Assembly: GCA_030616435.1 (NCBI GenBank)
Contig: JAUWXI010000001.1
Span: forward strand, 1 to 30,903
Direction of reading: 5' to 3'
DNA from: Candidatus Parcubacteria bacterium
GTDB taxonomy: Bacteria; Patescibacteriota; Minisyncoccia; Minisyncoccales; JAUWXI01
DNA length: 30,903 nucleotides
Under the pieces are notes generated by a model. It did not search any database, had not been told where the DNA came from, and saw nothing but the letters and a program-made list of their open reading frames with translations. The number at the start of each line of letters is the position of its first letter. Positions within the stretch are counted from its first letter, which is position 1. The translations under genes were made by a program, and so were the position numbers. Below are positions 20,300 to 27,217 of the stretch, piece after piece.

Positions 20300-22111
20300 T
20301 CATTTTAAAATTGCTCTTATTCTTCTTACCCCGGTCCCACAAGGGCTTTCCTTCACGATTTTAAAAATACCCAAGGTTGAAGTCCTTTCCACATGAGGGC
20401 CTCCACAAACCTCTTTTGAAAAAACTTTTCCAGAACGCTCAACAATCGAATAGACCGTCACTTTTTCAGGATACTTTTCTTTAAAAAATGCTAAAACATC
20501 AGATTTTAACACTTCTTTAAAAGACATCTCTTCCTTTTTTACTATCAGATCTTCCCTGATTTTCTCATTGACCAGATTCTCCACCTTCTTTATTTCCTCT
20601 GGGGTTAATTTTTCAGGATGAGAAAAATCAAATCTTAATCTTTCCGGAGTAATATCAGAACCCATCTGTTTTACATGTTTTCCCAAAATTTCTCTTAAGG
20701 CAGCTTGTAAAAGATGGGTGGCAGTATGTAATCTCTTAGCCTTCTCTCTTTCCTCTTTGCTTTCTACTTGCTCAATGCCAATACCTCCAAACTTTTTTGG
20801 AGCACCAGCTCTGGAGATTTCCTTGTGAGTTTTAAGCTCTGTTTTAAAACCCACTTTATCAACCTTAAAACCTTTTTCTTTGGCTAATTCTTCTGTCAAT
20901 TCTAAGGGAAATCCATAATTTTGATAAAGATCGAATACCTCTTTACCAGTAATAATTTTAACCCTTTTGACTTCAAGTAATTTCTCAAATTGCCTGAGTC
21001 CTCTTTCTAAAGCCTTTCCAAATTTTTCTTGTTCTCTTTGTATTCCTGTAATTATATTTTCTTGTTTTGTCCTTACCTCAGGATATTCGTCCCCATAAAT
21101 TTCAGAAATTCTTTTTGCGGGTTCGACATACCAGTTTTTTGGCAGATCCAAAATTTTAGCATATCGAATACTTCTCCTTAAAATTCTCCTTAAAACATAT
21201 CCCTGCTCAACATTTGATGGCAAAACTCCTTCCGAAATTAAAAAAGCAGCTCCCCTCAAATGATCAGCCAAAATCCTAAATTCTCTTTTATTCTTCTCAT
21301 ATTTTTTTGAACACTGATTTTGAATTCCTCTTATAATTGGAAAAAAAAGATCTGTTTCATAATCTGAATTTTTTCCTTGAAGTACAGCCAACAATCTTTC
21401 AAAACCAATTCCTGTATCAACATTTTTCTCTGGAAGCTTTTCAAATCTCCCTTTCTCATCTTTATTGTATTCCATAAACACCAGATTCCAAATTTCTACA
21501 AAACGATCGCATTCACAATTAGGCCTACACCCCCCACCAGAAATGGTGGGGGGTCCTTTTTCACAAGGCTTGCCTGTCAAATCATAAAAGACTTCAGAAC
21601 AGGGGCCACAAGGCCCTTCCCTTCCCACCGGTCCCCAAAAGTTCTCACTCATCCCAAACTCAGAAATCTTTTCCCTTTTTATTCCCCTGCTTTGCCATAC
21701 TTTTATGGATTTCGCATCTTTTGGAATTTCTTTTTCTCCTTTGAAAACAGAAACCCATAATTTCTCTTTTGGAATTTTTAAGTCTTTTGTCAAAAATTCT
21801 AAGGCAAAATCTATTGCCCCCTCTTTAAAATAATCACCAAAAGACCAGTTTCCCAACATTTCAAAAAAAGTATGGTGCCAGGCATTTCCGACTTCATCAA
21901 GATCACCAGTCCTAAAACACTTTTGGATAGAACAAGCTCTTTTGTAGGAAGGCTTTACCTTTCCTGAAAGATAGGGCACAAATTGTTGCATTCCAGCTGA
22001 AGTAAAAAGTGAGGTTGGATCAGCCGGAATTAAAGAACTCGAGGCCACTATTTCATGCCCCTTTTTCTCAAAAAAATCCAAAAAAGCTTTTCTCAACTCC
22101 TCTGGTTTCAT
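20300..22111 (-). CDS. alaS: Alanine-tRNA ligase, short form lacking the C-Ala domain
   Basis: Class II synthetase charging tRNA-Ala. At 603 residues it is about 270 shorter than E. coli AlaRS. Present are the catalytic core (HHTFFEMLGNWSFGDYF; GPCGPCSE), the tRNA-recognition helices and the editing domain with H462/H466 (HTATH) and C569/H573 (CGGPH). It then stops at RRIRAILK, so the oligomerisation helices and the DHHA1/C-Ala domain are absent. The next gene begins 9 bp later, so this is not a frameshift remnant. A Cys-rich insert near residues 185-202 (GKPCEKGPPTISGGGCRPNC, then CD) may bind a metal. Its DNA contains a perfect 10-bp GC-rich inverted repeat (21530-21553). The ATG at 22111 lies 8 bp from a -10 box, suggesting a leaderless mRNA. 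Confidence 0.96.
   Translation of the reverse strand: MKPEELRKAFLDFFEKKGHEIVASSSLIPADPTSLFTSAGMQQFVPYLSGKVKPSYKRACSIQKCFRTGDLDEVGNAWHHTFFEMLGNWSFGDYFKEGAIDFALEFLTKDLKIPKEKLWVSVFKGEKEIPKDAKSIKVWQSRGIKREKISEFGMSENFWGPVGREGPCGPCSEVFYDLTGKPCEKGPPTISGGGCRPNCECDRFVEIWNLVFMEYNKDEKGRFEKLPEKNVDTGIGFERLLAVLQGKNSDYETDLFFPIIRGIQNQCSKKYEKNKREFRILADHLRGAAFLISEGVLPSNVEQGYVLRRILRRSIRYAKILDLPKNWYVEPAKRISEIYGDEYPEVRTKQENIITGIQREQEKFGKALERGLRQFEKLLEVKRVKIITGKEVFDLYQNYGFPLELTEELAKEKGFKVDKVGFKTELKTHKEISRAGAPKKFGGIGIEQVESKEEREKAKRLHTATHLLQAALREILGKHVKQMGSDITPERLRFDFSHPEKLTPEEIKKVENLVNEKIREDLIVKKEEMSFKEVLKSDVLAFFKEKYPEKVTVYSIVERSGKVFSKEVCGGPHVERTSTLGIFKIVKESPCGTGVRRIRAILK
21530..21553. repeat. Perfect 10-bp inverted repeat with GAAA loop inside alaS
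   Basis: CCCCCCACCA (21530-21539), GAAA loop, TGGTGGGGGG (21544-21553). In the alaS mRNA the same arms are separated by TTTC. It encodes the GPPTISGGG part of the Cys-rich insert and is by far the most GC-rich stretch of the gene. Confidence 0.9.
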
Positions 22112-22119
22112 TATCCTTC

Positions 22120-22148
22120 ATTATAGATTAAAAATCCCAAACGGGCAA
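22120..22148 (-). promoter_or_regulatory. alaS promoter (near-leaderless)
   Basis: Minus strand -35 TTGCCC (22143-22148), 17-bp spacer, perfect -10 TATAAT (22120-22125). Eight bases (GAAGGATA) separate the -10 from the ATG at 22111, so transcription should begin within about 2 nt of the start codon. GAAGG would look like a Shine-Dalgarno sequence, but it lies mostly upstream of the predicted +1. Confidence 0.72.
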
Positions 22149-22181
22149 ACAAATTAAAGGTAAAACCGCTGTTTTGTAAAT

Positions 22182-22204
22182 AAAAAAGGCGACTAAAGTA
22201 GCCT
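22182..22204 (-). terminator. Terminator of the HARE-to-ykuK operon
   Basis: On the minus strand AGGC-T-AC ... GT-C-GCCT forms a short hairpin with one internal T/C mismatch, followed by TTTTTT. It lies about 40 nt after the stop of the gene at 22242 and before the alaS promoter. Confidence 0.65.
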
Positions 22205-22241
22205 GTTCCCTTAATAAATACCTTGTTAGTGTTTGCTGTTT

Positions 22242-22751
22242 TTAGGTGTATCTATCAGCTACGGTTGAAGCAACATAAGCTTCAGGCTTTATTTTGGGTT
22301 CAAAACCATTTCCCCGAATTAAACCGGTAATTTCTTTTACCATATCCCTTGTTGCCCCGTTTTCCCCGACGTCAGCATGAATATAGCGGAACTGATAATT
22401 TAAATTCTCAGGCAGCTTCTCAATTGCCTCTTTTAAATTTTCCTTCAAAAACAAAGCTAATTCACAAGATAGTAAAACCTCTTCTAAAACTCTTTGCTTC
22501 CAAGTATAAAACTTCCTTTCAGAATATCTTACCTTCTTGATAAAAAATCTTCCTCCCTCCCCTACTCTTAAAACAACAATGACCACAGGAAAATGGGGTT
22601 CTGTTCCTGAAGAAGAATCACATCCAACAATAACATCGTAAAACTTGCCAGGATTTCCTGACATATAATTTAAAATCTCATCCTGCACCTTATTTAATGC
22701 TAATCTTCCTCGAGTTGGATTATAGAAATAACCTTCTTTAAAATTACTCAT
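22242..22751 (-). CDS. YkuK-like (DUF458) RNase H-fold protein
   Basis: 169 residues matching the DUF458/YkuK family, which has a predicted ribonuclease H-like fold and no settled function. Acidic residues expected for a metal site are D45 (VGCDSSSG), E91 region (VLEEVLLSCELAL), D127 in YIHADVGENGATRDM and D166 in STVADRYT. The C-terminal segment GFEPKIKPEAYVASTVADRYT is the clearest match, seen as GNGF...KIKPEAY and ASTVADRYT. It closes the operon behind tpiA with a 17-bp gap and precedes a terminator. Confidence 0.85.
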   Translation of the reverse strand: MSNFKEGYFYNPTRGRLALNKVQDEILNYMSGNPGKFYDVIVGCDSSSGTEPHFPVVIVVLRVGEGGRFFIKKVRYSERKFYTWKQRVLEEVLLSCELALFLKENLKEAIEKLPENLNYQFRYIHADVGENGATRDMVKEITGLIRGNGFEPKIKPEAYVASTVADRYT

Positions 22752-22768
22752 TATGAAAGAATAACAAA

Positions 22769-23524
22769 TTAAGGAGAGGGAATCAAGGCCCTGGCAACTT
22801 TTTTCACTAATTTAACAAACTCTTCAGCATCAAGAGAAGCGCCACCTACTAAAAGCCCATCCATTTTTGATTCTTTAATATAGCCTGCTGCAATTTCTGA
22901 ATTTAGGCTTCCTCCATAAAGGACCAGAATATTCTTTGCCATAGATTCCCCAAAAAACTCAGCGAGAATTTCTCTGATAGATGAATTTGCTTTTTTGGCA
23001 TCCTTAAAATCACAAGGATTCTTGGTTCCTATGGCCCAAACAGGCTCGTAAGCTATTATTAAATTCTCAAGATCTGATATTTTTATTATTGAAAGAGCCC
23101 CTCTTAATTGATTTTTAATCTCCTTTGTTTTAAATTCCTGATCTTTTTCTCCAATACAGAGAATTGGCTTTAATCCTTCTTTTAAAACTGCTTTAATTTT
23201 CTTGTTTATCATTTCATCGCTTTCTCCTAAAGCTCTTCTTTCAGAATGACCCAAAATTACATATTGACAACCCAAATTCTTTAACATTTGAGGAGAAATT
23301 TCTCCTGTGAAAGGGCCCTTTTCAAAAAAACAATTTTGGCCTCCAAACTTTATGGCTTTATGACTATTTGCTTTTAAGGCTAAAAGATAAATAAAAGGTG
23401 GACAAATTACCACCTCTACGTCTTTAATATTTTTTAATCCTTCTTTTACTGAATTAAAAAGCCTTTTGGCTTCAGTTGTAGTTACAGGATTACACTTCCA
23501 ATTTGCAATAACCAAAGGTTTCAT
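22769..23524 (-). CDS. tpiA: Triosephosphate isomerase
   Basis: 251-residue TIM barrel interconverting dihydroxyacetone phosphate and glyceraldehyde 3-phosphate. Catalytic residues are K10 (ANWKCNP), H93 (ILGHSERR) and E160 (AYEPVWAIGT, loop 6 hinge following); the phosphate-binding YGGSLN and GGASLD loops are present. The start ATG overlaps the stop of the galT-like gene in ATGA. With pgk in the same operon it covers part of lower glycolysis; gap is not in the window. Confidence 0.97.
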   Translation of the reverse strand: MKPLVIANWKCNPVTTTEAKRLFNSVKEGLKNIKDVEVVICPPFIYLLALKANSHKAIKFGGQNCFFEKGPFTGEISPQMLKNLGCQYVILGHSERRALGESDEMINKKIKAVLKEGLKPILCIGEKDQEFKTKEIKNQLRGALSIIKISDLENLIIAYEPVWAIGTKNPCDFKDAKKANSSIREILAEFFGESMAKNILVLYGGSLNSEIAAGYIKESKMDGLLVGGASLDAEEFVKLVKKVARALIPSP

Positions 23525-24567
23525 ACTTTTTGTTTCCCCAAATATTCAGCTGCCTTTTCTGGCTCAATGGTGGAAATCTCCATGCAGGCCCCTAATTCAA
23601 ACCCAGCATGAATGGCGGTTTTGGGCAGAATTGTCCAGTGCCAATGGTAAAAGGAATAATCTTTACCGTCACAGGGAGCAGTATGTAAATAGAAATTATA
23701 GGCCGGATTGCCCAAGCCCTTGTAGAGTTTATACAAGGCTGTTTTGAAAGCTTCAGCTAAGGTTTTTTTCTGGCTTTCAGTAATTTTTTCAAAATATGGA
23801 AGGTGTTTCTTAGGAGAAATAATTACCTGAAAAGCCATTTTTGAAGCAAAAGGACAGATAACCAAAAAATCTTTGTTTTCAAAAATGATTCTTTTTTTTA
23901 TTTCTCTTTCCCACTTGGCCATCTGACAATACACGCATTGCTTATATTTTTTAAAATAGTTTTTTGAAGTCAAAAGAGCTTTTTTCAGATCAGTATCAAC
24001 AAGAGGGGTAGTGATGATTTGGGAGTGAGGATGATAAATTGAGGCGCCCGCCTCAGACCCATGATTGTGAAAAATAGAAATATAATTAACAAATGGTTTT
24101 TGTTTTAGCTCCAAATATCTCGTTTGATAAACATCAATAACTTCTTTTACTTGTTCTACTGCAAGAAGAGCCAAATGTTTATCATGATCCCTGGTTACTA
24201 CTATCTCATGAAATCCTACTGCCCTTATTGTTTGATAAAGATTGCCTTCTGTTTTTTTATCCAATTTATCGCTGGCAATAAAAGCAGGATATTTATTAGG
24301 AATTACGATGGTTGTCCAGTTTTTGGGAATTTCACCTTTGGGTCTCAGGAAAACCCTCTTTCCGTGGGAAAAAATAAGAGTTGGGGGCTCTTGGGTTTCT
24401 ATTTTACAAAAAGGACAATCTTTTTTGGGCCCTCTTTCTTTTTTCCTTTTTTCCTTTTTGAATACCTCTGGCCTTTTAGCTCTACCAGTAGCAATGACAA
24501 CCCAATCTTTGGAAGCCACATCAAAACGCAACTCTGAAGGAAACTTAGATTTTTTATTTATAGACAT
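23521..24567 (-). CDS. galT: Galactose-1-phosphate uridylyltransferase family (HIT-superfamily hexose-1-P nucleotidylyltransferase)
   Basis: 348 residues with the two-domain GalT fold. The active-site motif is H179-P-H181-S-Q (ASIYHPHSQ), where the second His forms the nucleotidyl intermediate. C51 and C54 (CPFC) and a second CVYC pair are likely zinc ligands. FHNHGSEAGAS precedes the active site, and the C-terminal HWHWTILPK is family-typical. It could act on galactose-1-P with UDP-glucose, or as an ADP-glucose phosphorylase or related UTP-hexose enzyme; the sequence does not decide. It overlaps the glycosyltransferase gene by 14 bp and tpiA by 4 bp, so the three are coupled and probably share nucleotide-sugar supply. 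Confidence 0.88.
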   Translation of the reverse strand: MSINKKSKFPSELRFDVASKDWVVIATGRAKRPEVFKKEKRKKERGPKKDCPFCKIETQEPPTLIFSHGKRVFLRPKGEIPKNWTTIVIPNKYPAFIASDKLDKKTEGNLYQTIRAVGFHEIVVTRDHDKHLALLAVEQVKEVIDVYQTRYLELKQKPFVNYISIFHNHGSEAGASIYHPHSQIITTPLVDTDLKKALLTSKNYFKKYKQCVYCQMAKWEREIKKRIIFENKDFLVICPFASKMAFQVIISPKKHLPYFEKITESQKKTLAEAFKTALYKLYKGLGNPAYNFYLHTAPCDGKDYSFYHWHWTILPKTAIHAGFELGACMEISTIEPEKAAEYLGKQKV

Positions 24568-25273
24568 TTTTAATTAGGTTCCACCTAATTTTCAACAAAT
24601 CAAGACCCATTTTAACCATTGATTTGAATTTTAGCTTACTCTCGGGTTCATTTATCCAGACAACCGGAATTTCTTTAATTTTAAAACCTAATTTCTTGGC
24701 AATGACCAAAATTTCAGGATCAAATGCCCAACGATTGATTTTACATTTTGGAAATATTTTTTCTACCGCCTCTTTTGTAAATATTTTAAAGCCACACTGG
24801 GCATCCCAGATGCCCCAAAGCCCACAAGTAACTTGACTAAATAAATTAAAAACATCTCCCAACCTCCTCCTAATCCAGCTCTGAGGCACAGCAATAATCG
24901 ACTCTTTTAGATCTCTTGATCCAATAACAATATCATAACCTTTTTTGACCTCAGGCCACATTTTTTCTACCTGATCAATGGAAGTAGAATTATCGGCATC
25001 GGTAAATAGCCGGTATTCTCCTTTAGCTTCCAACAACCCTTGTCTAACAACAAATCCTTTTCCGTGATTTTCTTTATTATCAACCAATCTTAAATTTTTA
25101 ATTTTTACTTTTAAATCCTCAACAACTTCAGCTGTTTTATCCTTTGAGCCATCATTAACCACTAAAATCTCATAGTCATAAGGTTGTTTCCTTAAATAAC
25201 TATCGATAGAAGACAAGGTTTTTGGTAATCTCCTTTGCTCATTATAGGCTGGAACGATAACAGATAAGTACAT
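24554..25273 (-). CDS. Family 2 glycosyltransferase, polyprenyl/dolichyl-phosphate sugar transferase-like
   Basis: 239-residue GT-A fold enzyme without membrane helices. Motifs are SVIVPAYNEQRRL at the start, VNDGSKDKT with D41, the metal site D92-x-D94 in FTDADNSTS, and DAQCGFKIF in the acceptor region, the last typical of ALG5/DPM1-like enzymes. It probably transfers a hexose from a nucleotide sugar to a lipid phosphate for envelope glycans. The heptanucleotide-periodic tract 25087-25121 encodes DLKVKIKNLRL, between the nucleotide-binding strand and NHGKG. It follows map by 14 bp and overlaps the galT-like gene. Confidence 0.9.
   Translation of the reverse strand: MYLSVIVPAYNEQRRLPKTLSSIDSYLRKQPYDYEILVVNDGSKDKTAEVVEDLKVKIKNLRLVDNKENHGKGFVVRQGLLEAKGEYRLFTDADNSTSIDQVEKMWPEVKKGYDIVIGSRDLKESIIAVPQSWIRRRLGDVFNLFSQVTCGLWGIWDAQCGFKIFTKEAVEKIFPKCKINRWAFDPEILVIAKKLGFKIKEIPVVWINEPESKLKFKSMVKMGLDLLKIRWNLIKNVYK
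25087..25121. repeat. Heptanucleotide-periodic tract in the glycosyltransferase gene (5 units)
   Basis: Plus-strand units ATCTTAA, ATTTTTA, ATTTTTA, CTTTTAA, ATCCTCA. It encodes DLKVKIKNLRL. Confidence 0.7.
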
Positions 25274-25287
25274 ATTGGTTTATTCTA

Positions 25288-26034
25288 TCATAATTTTAAA
25301 CCAGTTAAAACCTGGTAACCTTCTTTTGTAATAGCTATAGTGTGTTCAAAATGGGCTGTGAGAGAACCATCTTTTGTTTCAAAAGCCCTGTCTGTTTCTT
25401 TAATCCGCCAATCCCCGGTTGTAACCATAGGTTCAATACAAAAGGTCATGCCTTCTTTGATTTTAGCTCCTGTTCCTTTTTTTCCATAATTTAAAATCTG
25501 GGGGTCCTCATGTAAATCCCTTCCAATACCATGACCTGTGAGTTCTCTGATAACATTAAATCCTTCCCCTTTCACATATCTTTGAATAGCATAAGAAATG
25601 TCCCCAAAAGTGTTTCCAGGTTTTGCCTTTTCTATCCCTCTTTTTAAAGCTTCTTTTGTTATCTCAATTAATTTCTGAGCTTCCTTTGAAATTTTTCCCA
25701 CAGGTAGGGTAAAAGCCATGTCAACATGAAACCCTCTGTAAGAAATCCCCAGATCTAAAGAGATAATATCCCCTGTTTTTAAAATCCTTTCTGAAGGAAT
25801 TCCATGGACAATTTGCTCATTAATTGAAGTGCAAAGAGCTGCCGGAAAGCCTTCATAACCTTTAAACGAGGCTTTAACTCCATATTTCAAAATGAGACCT
25901 TTGGCGGTCTCGTTTAATTTACTTGTCTTGATCCCTACTCCAACCTCCTCTTTCAATTTCTCCATGATCTTTGCTAAAATCTTTCCCCCCTGAGTCATTA
26001 TTTCAATCTCTTCTTTTGTCTTAACTGTGATCAT
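25288..26034 (-). CDS. map: Methionine aminopeptidase, type I
   Basis: 248 residues from the ATG at 26034. An upstream extension of 28 codons overlaps pgk and is not family-like. Metal ligands and active-site residues are visible: H77 (QIVHGIP), D94 (SLDLG), D105 (FHVDMAF), the His in GHGIG, and the Glu residues in FCIEPM and HFEHTI. It removes the initiator Met from nascent proteins. The start overlaps the pgk stop by 14 bp. In many bacteria map sits before infA in the ribosomal cluster; here it has moved into a glycolytic operon. Confidence 0.97.
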   Translation of the reverse strand: MITVKTKEEIEIMTQGGKILAKIMEKLKEEVGVGIKTSKLNETAKGLILKYGVKASFKGYEGFPAALCTSINEQIVHGIPSERILKTGDIISLDLGISYRGFHVDMAFTLPVGKISKEAQKLIEITKEALKRGIEKAKPGNTFGDISYAIQRYVKGEGFNVIRELTGHGIGRDLHEDPQILNYGKKGTGAKIKEGMTFCIEPMVTTGDWRIKETDRAFETKDGSLTAHFEHTIAITKEGYQVLTGLKL

Positions 26035-27217
26035 ATTTTTCGAGAGCTTCAAGCCCTGGTAACTTTTGGCCAGAGAGAAATTCAAGAAGGGCTCCACCGC
26101 CCGTAGAAACAAAATCAAATTTCTCCCTTAGGCCAAATTTCTTTAAGGCAAAATTTGTCTCCCCTCCTCCGACTACTCTAAAAGCTTGAGAATTTCTCGA
26201 GATAGCATCGGCAATAAATCTGGTCCCTTCTGCAAACTGATCTTGCTCAATATATCCCAAAGGACCTGCCCAAACAATTGTTCTGGCTGTTTTAATCATC
26301 TCAGCAAAAATATTCCTTGTTTCTTCTCCAATATCCAAAATTCTTTCTTCTTTTCTAAGTTCTCCCAAAGGAGCTTGTCTCAGATAATCCTCTGTGGTAT
26401 TCAAGGAGGCAACAACATCTATTGGTAAGTGTAATTTTGGATTTGTAAGTTCAATTTCTTTGGCTATCTCTACTATTCTTGCAGAAGGTAAAACTCCCCT
26501 CAAAGAAATTCCTTTAGCCTTTAAAAGAGCTTCTGATAAAATTGTACCCAAAAGCAACAGATCAGCTTTCTTTAAAAAAGAAGGAACTGTCTTAATCTTT
26601 GAAGTAACTTTTGTCCCTCCAAGAATTACCAAAAAAGGCCTCTTAGGTTTTTTGAGAATTTTTGAAAGAACATTAATTTCTTCTTCTAAAAGCAAACCTG
26701 CTCCAGAAGGTAAATATTTGGGAACCTCAACAACCGAAGCATGAAATCTGTGGCAGACTGAAAGGGCATCGTTCAAAAAAAAATCTCCCAATCTTGAAAG
26801 GGCCTTTCCAAAAGATGGATCTCCTTGCTTTTCTTCTTTGTGAAACCTTAAATTTTCCAAAAGAACAATCTCCCCTCTTTTCATCCTATTTATCTTTCTT
26901 TCTATCCCCAAACCTACACAGTCTTTTAAAAAATTAATTTTTTGTCCAATAAGTTCTTGGAGTTTTAAGGCTGTCTTTTTTAAACTATACTTTGGAGTTT
27001 TTGTAGGTTCTCCTCCTAAATGACTTATTAAAATAGTTTTTGCTTTTTTCTTTTGTAAATATTTTATTGTGGGAATAGTTTTTTGAATTCTAAAATCATC
27101 CAAAATATCTCCTTTTTCATTCAAAGGAACATTGAAATCTACTCTCACCAAAACTCTTTTCTCTTTCAAATCAAATTCTTTTAAAGTTTTTATCTTTTTC
27201 ACTTTGTGAAAAGGCAA
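26021..27217 (-). CDS. pgk: Phosphoglycerate kinase, diverged
   Basis: 398 residues of the two-domain PGK fold. Substrate-binding D27 and N29 (RVDFNVP), R43 (DDFRI), H66 (ISHLGG), the Arg of LLENLRF and the Arg of CHRFHAS are kept. The Arg of the usual SHLGRP motif is Gly69 here. Nucleotide-binding pieces are altered but recognisable: GGTKVTSKI for GGAKVSDKI, WAGPLGY for WNGPMGV, GGGETN for GGGDT, then FVSTGGGALLEFLSG. The frame begins with TTG at 27217, directly after the upstream stop; a GTG at 27202 (starting VKKIKTLKEFDL) fits the family length better, so the start is uncertain. Followed by map. Confidence 0.94.
   Translation of the reverse strand: MPFHKVKKIKTLKEFDLKEKRVLVRVDFNVPLNEKGDILDDFRIQKTIPTIKYLQKKKAKTILISHLGGEPTKTPKYSLKKTALKLQELIGQKINFLKDCVGLGIERKINRMKRGEIVLLENLRFHKEEKQGDPSFGKALSRLGDFFLNDALSVCHRFHASVVEVPKYLPSGAGLLLEEEINVLSKILKKPKRPFLVILGGTKVTSKIKTVPSFLKKADLLLLGTILSEALLKAKGISLRGVLPSARIVEIAKEIELTNPKLHLPIDVVASLNTTEDYLRQAPLGELRKEERILDIGEETRNIFAEMIKTARTIVWAGPLGYIEQDQFAEGTRFIADAISRNSQAFRVVGGGETNFALKKFGLREKFDFVSTGGGALLEFLSGQKLPGLEALEKYDHS

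Noticed and set aside
20300..20300. Frameshift or premature stop in alaS
   Set aside because: The next gene starts 9 bp downstream on the same strand and contains no AlaRS C-terminal sequence, so the short form is real.
26035..26118. Longer methionine aminopeptidase start (28 extra residues)
   Set aside because: The extension lies inside pgk in another frame; MITVKTKEEIEIM matches the family start.
26430..26465. Possible heptamer tract in pgk (encoding LTNPKLHLP)
   Set aside because: The 7-nt similarity between units is weak; it may be a decayed member but cannot be supported by eye.
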